The notes beneath the pieces are model-generated. The model had not been told where the DNA came from and ran no database searches. It was given only the letters and a program-made list of their open reading frames with translations. A DNA stretch of 64,000 nt from Bathymodiolus brooksi (taxonomy: Eukaryota; Mollusca; Bivalvia; Mytilida; Modiolidae): contig OY804575.1 in the NCBI GenBank assembly GCA_963680875.1, positions 27,137,034 through 27,201,033 on the forward strand. The letters run 5' to 3'. Positions 8,676-20,092 of the stretch are shown piece after piece (positions within the stretch are counted from its first letter, which is position 1; each line of letters opens with the position of its first letter). The translations under genes and the position numbers were made by a program.

Positions 8676-10514
8676 ATGGATCATAACGTTAATTCGAGTA
8701 AAAATCTAGTCTATACAGATCTCCAAACTTGTTCATTACCATGTGGTCAAAATAAATTTACTGAAAATATCAGTTCTACAGATAGTAGTGAAATTCATTT
8801 ACTACGGGAATTTCTCCCCCACGATGGTTTGTGTGATTTTCAATCCACCACCGTTGATATTAACCCGAATCCATCTGATATCATCTTACAACGAGTCGAA
8901 GACGAATGCAACGGCTTACCACGGGACACATTTATTTCTAATTTGATTAAATTGTGTAATAATGACACTGAATCATTAGAACAGTTACGCCTTCAATATT
9001 TTATCATTACCAAGAAAAAAATGGATTTCCCGTTCCCATCCGCAGTGTTAAAGAAAAGAATTCACCCCAAAACAAAAACGGGTGAGCCATTGATAAATAA
9101 ACTAGGTCGTGACTGTTTCCTTCTACGCCTGGCATCTAAAGGTGAATATTCAGATGATTTAAAGGATGTTTTCAATCTGAAATCATCCGCGAGAAACAAT
9201 TCATGTGTAGACTCTGAAGTAGTTACCTCTACCCCACATACATGTTCAGACTACTCCGTACTTGAAACCTTGATCAAAATTGAGAGTTCAATGCTTGAGA
9301 TGAAAGTTAACTATGAAAAAGAACAATCAGTATTAAATGATAAAATAGATAATCTCTATAAAACAAATGAAAAACTTGACTATAATTTCAACAAGCAGAA
9401 AGAACGTTTAAATAATGTACAAACCCAACTGAATTCGACCAGAAACGCAAACACAAAATTGAATGAAACTATCACCAGTCTTGAAAAACAAATTAAAGAA
9501 TTATTGACTCATCAATCTGAATTGAAGCGTGGTCACATTGAGCAAAAGAACATGAAACGAACTACAGACTCCACATTCAATGAAATAAAAGAAAGCGTAA
9601 AACATAACGCGAACTTAATTGAGAAGTGTAAGAAAAAATCAGACAGTACATCTCTTCTGGCATACGATCTTAAAATGCGTCTTGATTCCGAAGCTAGTCG
9701 TATAACTAATATTACCGACTCTCGTGCAACTGGTATCTGCAGTCTAAAAACTCGTGTTCAAGTAATCGGTGAATGTGTTAAAGATATGGAATCGACTGTC
9801 GAAGAAATCCCAAGTAAAGTGAAGTCGTGCTTAGCGTCGATAACTGAAATCCGTAAACGTGTGAATGCCATAGAAAAGAACTGTAATCAAATAAACACTC
9901 CAGCTACAAAGTCATACGCCATGGCTATTTCTGAAGTACCACGGAAAGAGAACACGGTCCTGTCAGGTGAACCACCTCCACAACTAGTAAAGTCTACACA
10001 ATCATCTCTATCAAATCCAAATTTTATTTTTGATAATCCTACTAGTATTATAGCACCTACAAAGAATATTGAAACTGTCACAAATCACACTGACCACTAC
10101 ATAAAAAACATTTCTGAAACTAATACTTTCAACGAGACTAGTGATACTAGGACCACTATTCCTGCATACTTTCCTAGATCAATGTGTAACCCAACTTCAA
10201 TCGACTTCAAAGGGGTTGTGAAAAAAACAAGACGAATTAGTAGATTCTATATTGGTGGTATTGATAAGTCCTGTTCATCCGAAGAGTCAATGCGCAAGTT
10301 TCTCTTGGATCGGAATATACATGTAACATTTTTGCGATATTTTTATCGTCCATCAAGAGGAACTGCGGCTGCTCAATTAAATGTTAATATGGACGACGAA
10401 CATCTATTGAAACAACCAAACTTTTGGCCAGAAGGAATTTTCATGAAGCCGTGGTTACCGTGGGAACAATTTATTAATGAACATTCCATTGAACAAAAAC
10501 ATGGACGGTACTAA
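8676..10514 (+). CDS. LINE ORF1 protein, intact (L1)
   Basis: About 612 codons, taking the first real ATG (8676). ORF1 proteins of LINEs bind element RNA and form ribonucleoprotein particles. The N-terminal third is acidic and includes a conserved-looking KLGRDCFLLRLA segment; roughly residues 210-300 form a Lys/Glu/Asn-rich coiled coil; residues near 520-600 (FYIGGIDK, then FLRYFYRPSRGTAAAQLNV, then FWPEGIFMKPWLPW) look like the RRM-type domain of mollusc LINE ORF1 proteins. No CCHC knuckle is present. It overlaps the start of ORF2, in another frame. This is the only one of the three copies with an uninterrupted ORF1. Confidence 0.8.
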   Translation: MDHNVNSSKNLVYTDLQTCSLPCGQNKFTENISSTDSSEIHLLREFLPHDGLCDFQSTTVDINPNPSDIILQRVEDECNGLPRDTFISNLIKLCNNDTESLEQLRLQYFIITKKKMDFPFPSAVLKKRIHPKTKTGEPLINKLGRDCFLLRLASKGEYSDDLKDVFNLKSSARNNSCVDSEVVTSTPHTCSDYSVLETLIKIESSMLEMKVNYEKEQSVLNDKIDNLYKTNEKLDYNFNKQKERLNNVQTQLNSTRNANTKLNETITSLEKQIKELLTHQSELKRGHIEQKNMKRTTDSTFNEIKESVKHNANLIEKCKKKSDSTSLLAYDLKMRLDSEASRITNITDSRATGICSLKTRVQVIGECVKDMESTVEEIPSKVKSCLASITEIRKRVNAIEKNCNQINTPATKSYAMAISEVPRKENTVLSGEPPPQLVKSTQSSLSNPNFIFDNPTSIIAPTKNIETVTNHTDHYIKNISETNTFNETSDTRTTIPAYFPRSMCNPTSIDFKGVVKKTRRISRFYIGGIDKSCSSEESMRKFLLDRNIHVTFLRYFYRPSRGTAAAQLNVNMDDEHLLKQPNFWPEGIFMKPWLPWEQFINEHSIEQKHGRY

Positions 10515-13500
10515 ACGTCAACTCACGTTAATGTGTTGGAACTGTAGAGGTATATTTTCCTGTATACCTTACTTATCGGAATGTTTAATGGAGACAGACG
10601 TATCAATTTGTGCCTTGTCAGAACATTGGTTGAGAACATTTCAATTACACGTTCTAGATACGATCGACGATAATTATGTATCCATTGGAAATAGTTCAGA
10701 TGAAGGCAACCCAACGGCAATAACGTGTAATTATCGATCCGGAGTAGCCTTTCTTATCTCTAAAGACATTTATCCGTTTGTGTCTGTTATAGAAGTTGAC
10801 AGCAACAGGATTACTGGCATTGAATTGTCCATACCTGGATGTGAAAGCTACTTTATATTCTCGCTATACCTACCTGCAATAACCCAATCTAGCGATTCTT
10901 TTAGAGACCACATTGATCTTCTTTCAGAATTAGTATCTGTTTATAATGAAATTGGAACAGTTATTTTAATGGGTGACTTTAACTCCAAAATTGGTGGCCC
11001 AAGATACCAAGTTACAAACAATGTCAGAGCAAAGCTGTGTAGTTCTTTAATGGGTGAACATAACCTTTTCTCAGTTAATATGGAACTATTCTGTAAAGGC
11101 CCAATCGTCACTTTCCAATCTTACGATGGTGGACCTTCAACATGTATTGATCATATTTTAATGAACAATGCGAAGAAACATACAGTTATTCATGCTGAAG
11201 TGTTGGATAACCACTCTTTTGCACTATCTGATCACCACCCCGTACTCTGCACTCTAATACTAGAATCTGTTATCCCGACATGGCCTGTTAAAAATTATGA
11301 ACAGTCGGTTTCATGGGACAAAGCACACAGAACACATAAAACATTAGATTATTCTTATGCTGTATCACAGAACTTATGGACATTAGAATTTCCACAAGTT
11401 AATGACACCGATACAATAGAAATATATTATTCTAAAATTATTGATGCGATTAAAAAGGCAGAGAACGAAACACTTCCTTATAAAAAATTCAAGCGCCATG
11501 CGAAACCATATTGGAATGATAATCTGACAAATCTCCGTGATTCTATGCGCACTCATCGCATTAACTGGATTAACAACTGCCATTGCTATAACCAAACCTG
11601 TACTTATTTTCAACGCTACAAGTCGACAAAAAAAGTGTTTCGTGAATTCTTAAGGAAAGCATTGGATGAATATGAAAGTTCATTAGCTAAACAAATTGAG
11701 GAAGATATTGACTATGATCAGAAGTCCGTATGGTCTATAATAAATAAACGTAAGAAAAAACCTTCTATTTGTAACGCATTAAAGAAAGGAGATAGTGTTT
11801 TTACCGATCCAAATGATGTCAGCAATATATGGTATGACCATTTTCGGAACGTCTTTTCGCCGTCTACATACAGCGATCAAGGCCGTCAGGATGAAATATC
11901 TGAACGGGTTTCTACTATTCGAACACTAGTAAAAGAACGAATTCGTGACGATGAAATGGTAATCAAGCTATCAGATGTGAGTGAAATTTGTACACGCCTT
12001 AAAAACAACAAAGCTTGCGGTCACGACAATATTTCATATGAACATATAAAATATGGCGGGAAACTCCTTATCAAACACTTATGCTACCTGTTTAACTTAT
12101 CGCTACAATATGCGTATATTCCGAATGATTGGAGGAAAAGCATCATCATTTTATTATACAAAGGTGATAATAAACCAAGAACTGACACAAACTCATATCG
12201 AGGTATCTCTCTTGTGCCAAGCATAACCAAAATTTTCGAAAAAATACTAGACTTACTTCTAACCTCTATACGAAAAGACTTTCCTAACGTTCAACAAGTT
12301 GCTTTATCAAAAACTTTTATCTAGTATGAATGCATCTTTCAATCTTCAGGAAGTAACAATACATCATGTCGAAAAAAACGGAACAATAATAATAATCCTA
12401 CTTGACAGCACGAAAGCGTTTGACACTGTTCCTCATGACGGTCTTCGCGTCAAATTGTTCGATTATGGTGCAGCTGGAAAGCTATGGCTTCTGCTCGACA
12501 ACATGTATAATAACTTAAGTAGTTCGGTCTTATGTAACGGAATATTATCAAAGTGGTTTAAACATAATCGTGGTGTGCGACAAGGAAGCGCATTGTCAGC
12601 GAAATTGTATCTTATATTCATTAATGATTTAATAAACGAACTTGTATTATGCAACAAAGGTGCCTACTTGTACGACTTAAATGCAAGCTCACCTGTCCAA
12701 GCAGATGATATTTCCATTATCGCAACTAACCGTGAATCTGCTCAAGAAATGGTCGAAATCTGCGAACGTTACAGCAAAGCATGGAGTTTTTCGTTTTCAC
12801 CAGCAAAAAGTAAGTTATTGCAGTTTGGAAAACATTCTATAGGACGAAATGTTATTTTGTATAATGAACCTATTACCCAAGTATCCAGTGCGAAACACGT
12901 CGGTATTGTATTGGACACATCATTAAAGACTATGGAACGTACATTGAATGCTTGTAGATCACTCAGAGGTACTGTAATGTCCATGTTACGTACTGGTGTT
13001 CATCCAGCGGTCTTAAATCCCCTCGTATGTGCAAAAATAATTCGTCAAGTTTGCTACCCCAAGACCTTATATGGATGTGAGTTATGGCGTGAACTGAGTA
13101 AGACAGAAACGCTCATGTTAGAACGGACCCATCGTTACATATGTAAGACTATTCAAGGACTACCAAAACTTACTAGAAGCGATATGTGTCTATCACTAAT
13201 CGGATGGTACACAATTAATGCATTCATCAGTGAAAGAAAACTTCTATTCTTTGGGAGAATCTGTAATTTACCACAGACGGTCATATCATTTCGTATTCTA
13301 ATACGAAGACTTTTTGTTATAAAACATTCAGCAAATAACCACAAACCACTTGGATTTACAAATGACTGTGTGAAACTTTTTCAAAAATATAATCTGATGG
13401 AATTTGTAGATGTATTTCTAATGAATAGGACATTTCCATTAATGCGGATTTGGAAACATTTAGTGTATGATACCATTCATAAGTACGAACTTAGTGAGTG

Positions 13501-13951
13501 GACACAACGACTTAATGACGATGATGAATTTGACAGTTTCAAGAGTATACATCAAGTATACCAACCTCATCCGGCTTGGACAGTCGCTTTAAGTCATCCA
13601 CATCTCCGCAAACAAGCGCACTATATTGTATCACTGTGCTGCTTAATACGTAATACCACTAATAACTTTTTATGTGACAAGTGTGGTAAATTTTTCAATG
13701 ACCCGTGTATTCACGCCACAACATCATGCGACTATCTATCAAACATTCGCGATAAATTTTGGACTGAAATTATAAGTTTGGACCCTATAACATTCAGTGC
13801 TTTTCTGGGATGTAAATCTGATGACGAACTATGTTTCATCTTACTATCGTGCGACACTGATTTTGAACTTGACAATGATAATATGGCCAGATTTCAATTA
13901 CTATGTGTTACCTACGTATACAGATGTTGTAACGGATTTAACTGCCAATGA
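10477..13951 (+). pseudogene. LINE ORF2, endonuclease and reverse transcriptase, frameshifted (L1)
   Basis: ORF2 is the endonuclease plus reverse transcriptase that nicks the target and copies element RNA. The first part (10477-12324; ATGs at 10477 and 10501) has the APE-type endonuclease residues WNCRG (21-25), Glu49 in SEHW, GDFN (166-169) and SDHH (251-254), followed by RT motifs NNKACGHDNI and YRGISLV. The second part (open from 12299, stop in 13949-13951) has RT motif A (LDSTKAFDTV), motif B (GVRQGSALS), motif C (QADD, where many families have YADD or FADD) and a C-terminal CDKC...H...C zinc knuckle. The two parts are in different frames; one extra T in gctttat near 12302 would explain it. 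All three copies share this break. Confidence 0.85.
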
Positions 13952-14102
13952 ACTCGAATACTGTCGAAAGTCTTATTATACTTGAATATTGAATTAACAG
14001 TCAATTATTGGATTATCTCTCTTTTTTTGTTTCATTCCTTATAAACTGCATTTTTTCTTTTAATTGTAACATTGTCATTTGATATATTGTTTGTACAACT
14101 TT

Positions 14103-14132
14103 ACTCTCCTAATGGAGGCAAATAAAGAATAT
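14103..14132 (+). promoter_or_regulatory. LINE 3' end: hairpin plus AATAAA
   Basis: The last 30 bases hold a small perfect hairpin, ctcc-taat-ggag, followed by gcaaataaagaatat. Short 3' hairpins are the recognition element for reverse transcriptase in several LINE groups with no poly(A) tail; that role here is inferred. Identical in L2 and L3. Confidence 0.55.
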
Positions 14133-14317
14133 ATACTACTACAATGTCCAACAAAGAAACACCAATGCTTTTTACATCACCAAACAGAGAAACACCAGTA
14201 ACTTCTACATCACCAAACAGAGAAACACCAGTACCTTCAACATTACTAAATAGAGAAACACCAATGCCTTCAACAGTACCAAATAGAGAAACTCCACCGC
14301 AAATACTGCAGTACTAG
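14133..14317 (+). pseudogene. Orphan 3' piece of the ShKT exon (A2)
   Basis: Only the NRETP tail repeats, the stop and the 3' UTR are present; both ShKT domains and the splice acceptor are missing because segment A starts inside the exon. It follows the LINE end directly. Confidence 0.85.
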
Positions 14318-15839
14318 AATTTGTATTTAAAAACCTGCATGAATTTTGATACCCTATAAATCACCATACATCTTTGAAAAATGAAAGTTTGTCCCAAAGC
14401 GTAATACAACTTTCTTTATATAAATTCATTTGCACTATCCGATCTTATCAAAACAAATTTTTCACAATGAAGAAATCAGGAACCGGTTTCTAGTAATTTC
14501 TTGTAACATAAATTATAGCTACACAGTATATTCAAATAAGAAGCTTGGACATTTTTGATAAAAGTTAGTCCCCAATATAGCAGTACTTTTTTTTATCCCT
14601 AAAAATTGTTTGCGAACTCGTAAAAAATTTTCACTTACTAGTTTCAATTTGGAAATAAATTGAACATAAATGAGCTACCGGGTATATGACATTTTTTTTG
14701 CAAGAAATGCCAATATGAATTGTAAGAATATTATTTTGAAATAAATGATATGTTAATATTTTGATTTGATGTTTATTGAGAATAGTAGATAATAAGAACT
14801 ATATACCTGGTTAGTTTATTATGACAATACAAGATATCACCTAGAAATAGCACAGGATGTCCGCAGGAACACGTCACCTTCGTTCTTCACTCTCTCTGTC
14901 GACTATCGTCCGTAATATTAGGAAAATTCACCTTTTTTCAATACAGCTTGACCAAATAATTATTTAGGAAATAATTCAACTTAGATCGTACTCACAAAGT
15001 TTGTGTTTTTGAACCGATGATAAGTTCAATTTAGTCACCCTACCTAAATCAAGAACGTTTGAGAGACTCTTACAGAAATGTAAAAAATAGTTATTTGCCT
15101 ATGTTCCTCATTCACGACTTGTCACTTGATTTATAACAAGAGTATTACGAAGGATGCTTCTAGCGGTGCATGAACTACTTTACCTTCCAGATTACCATAG
15201 TTCACCACGGTTTTTATTGTGGTTCGTATTGCTCAATCTTTAGTTTTTGTAGATCATTGTTTGCCCTTTTGTCCCTTTTCTTTGGTCATTGTATTCTCTA
15301 TCTTCTTCGACTTACGGCTTCTGATTACCCCTTTGGTATCTTCAAACCTTTCAGAGAATTATAAATGATATTGTTTTGTTAGCTTTACAGCAGTACACGA
15401 TACATACTTTATAAGTGTCCGATTTATGACTATTTTTAAATAACAATATCTACAATGCAAAATCTGATTTGTTGTTGGCTTGATAATGGGGGTATGAAAA
15501 ACACATGTCGACACGAGATTTGGAAAACAACTAATTGCATAGTGTCTGTGATTTGCGTTCTTTTCCTATACCTGAATATTCTAACAATGGACATATTTAA
15601 AAAAAAAACAAATTAGCACAAAATAGACCGTTTTGAAAATATAAAGCCAACCTTTTCCCGATTTATTTCGTGAACATGCCACCCAAAAATTTGTCGTCAC
15701 TACAGTATATGATCACTAGTAGTTTCAATGGACCAATTCAGAAATGACGTTGCATTATGGGTAAAAAAAATTACGAGGACGCTACGACGCCATATTTATT
15801 GAGCCAGAAAACGTAAACAAAATCAGCTGAGCCGTAACA

Positions 15840-16250
15840 ATGCCAAATATTTGCATCATTTGTCACAGGACTTCCAGAAAATTCAAAAATATCAATTTCA
15901 TACCATTTCCTAAGAAATTTGAAATACGAGAAAAATGGTTGAAAGCCCTTAAATTGACTGAAAACGATCTGAAAGCGTCAAGTCGAGTTTACTCTTTTCA
16001 TTTCTTTGATGGCGAACGTAAGAAAAATGACGTTCCGTCTCTCGAAATTGGAGAAAAGTATGGTGCAAAGAGTGGTAGGAAAAATCCTAAAGATAAAATG
16101 AGACAATATGAAAAGAACCAAGTGAAGCAAAACGGCAAAAAATTTAATAATACTTCCCAAAAATCTCCCCACCCGGAGGTCACAAGCTTGCCGGTATCTG
16201 AACTTAATCATGTTGAGAAAATCGAAGTGGGACCGTCTGCCGTTTGGTGA
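15840..16250 (+). CDS. THAP-like ORF, A2 copy
   Basis: The protein is identical to the A1 copy, including Tyr in place of the third zinc ligand. One silent base change (aaatat to aagtat) separates it from A1. Same upstream sequence, so if A1 is transcribed this copy could be too. Confidence 0.5.
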   Translation: MPNICIICHRTSRKFKNINFIPFPKKFEIREKWLKALKLTENDLKASSRVYSFHFFDGERKKNDVPSLEIGEKYGAKSGRKNPKDKMRQYEKNQVKQNGKKFNNTSQKSPHPEVTSLPVSELNHVEKIEVGPSAVW

Positions 16251-16540
16251 TAACGTTAAGAATCCGTAAATCGAAGGACAGACAACACAATTGCCAAACC
16301 AAAAGAAAAAGGACAAAAGGACAAACAACGATCTACGAAACATGCACATAAAACTAAACTAAAGATGGAGTAACACGAACTCCACTAAAAACCGGGAGTA
16401 AATGGAGACAAACTTTAAAAAAAAAAAGAATATAATTGATGTAATGGATGGAGTGTATGATATTCATTTTCATCTTTGTCACACATATTATATATAAACA
16501 GCTACACAATGATTTACAATGATAAAAAAATGGATATAAT

Positions 16541-17766
16541 TTATCTGTAGGACGACCTACTTCTATGTCTACCACCTTGTGACCTTGAACTATCCTGTCG
16601 TTTGAGACCCGATTCTCGTTCGTTATTGTGACGACCTCTTTGGTCTCTATAGCTATCTCTATATCTGTCATGGTCAGACGATTGTTTATTATTGGATGAT
16701 CGCATGCGCGACGTGGAATTACTACGTTGTTTCCCTTGGTCTCCTCGTCGGGACCGCATCCCTTCATTTTCTATATCGTCGACATCCTTGTGTCTTCTAT
16801 GTGAGTCAGTACGTCCCCTTCTTTGACTAGATGATCTCTCGCTGGTATGTCTGTTATCGCGTTTTCTGTGGTCATCATATCGATCATCGCGATATCTACT
16901 ATCATCATATCGATCATCGCGATATTTACGATCATCGTATCGATCATCGCGATATCTACGATCATCATATCGATCGTTTTGTCTATTCTGTCTATCGTGA
17001 TATCGATCTGAAACCGATGATAGATAAGTAGCACCGCTATCGTCCGTGTGAACACTTTCTGTTTTATGTCTGTGACCAGTACTATTTCTGTGTTCATTGT
17101 TATATTTATCATGTTTATGTTTCATATCGTCTCTGTGAGTATACCTCCCCCTTCCTTTATCATCTGAATCATCATCTTCATCGTCTCTACTTTTGTGTCT
17201 TTTAGACATTTCTCTATCTCTTCCTCTAGATTCTATTCTATCTCTGTGTCTGTCTCTCTCCTTTTCATTCTTTTTCACAGAATCACTTCTCTCTTTATGT
17301 TTGTTCCCTTCTCTTTCAGTTTTTCTCACTGAGTCACCACGAGATCGTGTCTCCTTTGAGGACAAATTATCATGGTATTTTTCTTTTTCACTCTTTCTAG
17401 CGGAATCAACAACATCCGGATAGTTTATATTCTCTTCCTCTCTATCATTTCGATAACTCCTTCTACTTTTTTTATCTCTCGAAAACTCCTCTTGATTCGA
17501 ACGATTGTTTTGATCCGTACTGTTATGGCTTTTCACGTCTTTTGCATGTTCCCCTTTTATGTTTGAAGACGCCACACTTGTTCCGTCATTTGAAAAACCA
17601 TGATTGTCATAACTTTTAGATGATCTAGATTTAGATATGCCGTCACTGCTAGTTGAATCTTTCTCACTTTTTTTCGAAACATCCGAGAACGCAACATGTG
17701 AATGAGATCGGAAGGATCTTCTGCTACTCCCCGGAGCAATTCCACAGTTCGACAATGGTTGTTCAG
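16541..17766 (-). pseudogene. Detached last exon of the Arg/Ser/Asp-rich protein (A2)
   Basis: Open throughout with the same acceptor; encodes ESGLKRQ where A1 has ESGFKRQ. Upstream on its strand lies LINE L2, so its own upstream exons are not adjacent. Confidence 0.6.
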
Positions 17767-18254
17767 CTGTAAAGAAAAATAAGAAGATATTGTTATTACC
17801 AAATATGACATAATTATTCCCTATCATAGTGTTGCCATTTAAACTATCAGAGGAACGACTGAAACAAAGTTCATTAAGAAAAAATATATAACGTCTACGT
17901 GTTTATTTGACATGTTTGGCTTTCACGTGTCTTTCCACTATGGCAAACATACTTTTTCTGAAAGCTAAACCGAAAATATTGTTAGTTAAAATAAAAAAAA
18001 TACTCAGGTTATGTCCCCTTGGTGATAGACGTGTCTAACATTACTCTTGCAAGTTTTCGTTAATTATATGTGTTTTACTGGATATATTCAGAAGATATTT
18101 GGTGAGATCACACAATTTTACACGAAAACAAACATAATTAACTTTCCATGATCAGAAACATTACAGAATGTGATATTTACTTTGTTTACATGTTCCAACA
18201 TTACACAACTATGAGCTGTACTCACTTTTTCAATTGACGACTTTCTCACATATA

Positions 18255-20092
18255 ATGGATCATAACGTTAATTCGAGTAAAAATCTAGTCTATACAGATC
18301 TCCAAACTTGTTCATTACCATGTGGTCAAAATAAATTTACTGAAAATATCAGTTCTACAGATAGTAGTGAAATTCATTTACTACGGGAATTTCTCCCCCA
18401 CGATGGTTTGTGTGATTTTCAATCCACCACCGTTGATATTAACCCGAATCCATCTGATATCATCTTACAACGAGTCGAAGACGAATGCAACGGCTTACCA
18501 CGGGACACATTTATTTCTAATTTGATTAAATTGTGTAATAATGACACTGAATCATTAGAACAGTTACGCCTTCAATATTTTATCATTACCAAGAAAAAAA
18601 TGGATTCCCGTTCCCATCCGCAGTGTTAAAGAAAAGAATTCACCCCAAAACAAAAACGGGTGAGCCATTGATAAATAAACTAGGTCGTGACTGTTTCCTT
18701 CTACGCCTGGCATCTAAAGGTGAATATTCAGATGATTTAAAGGATGTTTTCAATCTGAAATCATCCGCGAGAAACAATTCATGTGTAGACTCTGAAGTAG
18801 TTACCTCTACCCCACATACATGTTCAGACTACTCCGTACTTGAAACCTTGATCAAAATTGAGAGTTCAATGCTTGAGATGAAAGTTAACTATGAAAAAGA
18901 ACAATCAGTATTAAATGATAAAATAGATAATCTCTATAAAACAAATGAAAAACTTGACTATAATTTCAACAAGCAGAAAGAACGTTTAAATAATGTACAA
19001 ACCCAACTGAATTCGACCAGAAACGCAAACACAAAATTGAATGAAACTATCACCAGTCTTGAAAAACAAATTAAAGAATTATTGACTCATCAATCTGAAT
19101 TGAAGCGTGGTCAGATTGAGCAAAAGAACATGAAACGAACTACAGACTCCACATTCAATGAAATAAAAGAAAGCGTAAAACATAACGCGAACTTAATTGA
19201 GAAGTGTAAGAAAAAATCAGACAGTACATCTCTTCTGGCATACGATCTTAAAATGCGTCTTGATTCCGAAGCTAGTCGTATAACTAATATTACCGACTCT
19301 CGTGCAACTGGTATCTGCAGTCTAAAAACTCGTGTTCAAGTAATCGGTGAATGTGTTAAAGATATGGAATCGACTGTCGAAGAAATCCCAAGTAAAGTGA
19401 AGTCGTGCTTAGCGTCGATAACTGAAATCCGTAAACGTGTGAATGCCATAGAAAAGAACTGTAATCAAATAAACACTCCAGCTACAAAGTCATACGCCAT
19501 GGCTATTTCTGAAGTACCACGGAAAGAGAACACGGTCCTGTCAGGTGAACCACCTCCACAACTAGTAAAGTCTACACAATCATCTCTATCAAATCCAAAT
19601 TTTATTTTTGATAATCCTACTAGTATTATAGCACCTACAAAGAATATTGAAACTGTCACAAATCACACTGACCACTACATAAAAAACATTTCTGAAACTA
19701 ATACTTTCAACGAGACTAGTGATACTAGGACCACTATTCCTGCATACTTTCCTAGATCAATGTGTAACCCAACTTCAATCGACTTCAAAGGGGTTGTGAA
19801 AAAAACAAGACGAATTAGTAGATTCTATATTGGTGGTATTGATAAGTCCTGTTCATCCGAAGAGTCAATGCGCAAGTTTCTCTTGGATCGGAATATACAT
19901 GTAACATTTTTGCGATATTTTTATCGTCCATCAAGAGGAACTGCGGCTGCTCAATTAAATGTTAATATGGACGACGAACATCTATTGAAACAACCAAACT
20001 TTTGGCCAGAAGGAATTTTCATGAAGCCGTGGTTACCGTGGGAACAATTTATTAATGAACATTCCATTGAACAAAAACATGGACGGTACTAA
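18255..20092 (+). pseudogene. LINE ORF1, frameshifted (L2)
   Basis: One T is missing in the run after atgga near 18601-18606 (ggattcccg where L1 has ggatttcccg). The first part ends at 18629 after about 124 codons; the rest is open from 18623 to 20092 in the next frame. A Gln replaces the His of L1 in the coiled coil (RGQIEQ). L3 has the same lesion. Confidence 0.85.

Larger units (their letters stand above)
8426..14132 (+). mobile_element. LINE (non-LTR retrotransposon) copy L1, 5,707 bp
   Basis: The element runs from caggttatgtcc, a 5' UTR of about 250 bp, through ORF1 and an endonuclease/reverse-transcriptase ORF2 overlapping ORF1's end, to a 3' UTR of about 180 bp ending aataaagaatat. 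There are no long terminal repeats and no poly(A) tail. The edges are fixed by comparison: the 5' edge is where A4 departs to unique sequence, the 3' edge is where A starts. Endonuclease type and ORF layout place it in the APE-type Jockey/I-like grade; the exact clade was not assigned. No RNase H domain is seen. It has an intact ORF1 but a frameshifted ORF2. Confidence 0.9.
14133..18004. repeat. Array segment A2 (3,872 bp)
   Basis: Second copy of A, lying between L1 and L2. It carries the 21-base stretch absent from A1 (at about 16439-16459) and the NKETP change at its left end. It agrees with A1 against A3 and A4 at one base in the 3' UTR (ccatacatc instead of ccatacatt). Confidence 0.9.
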
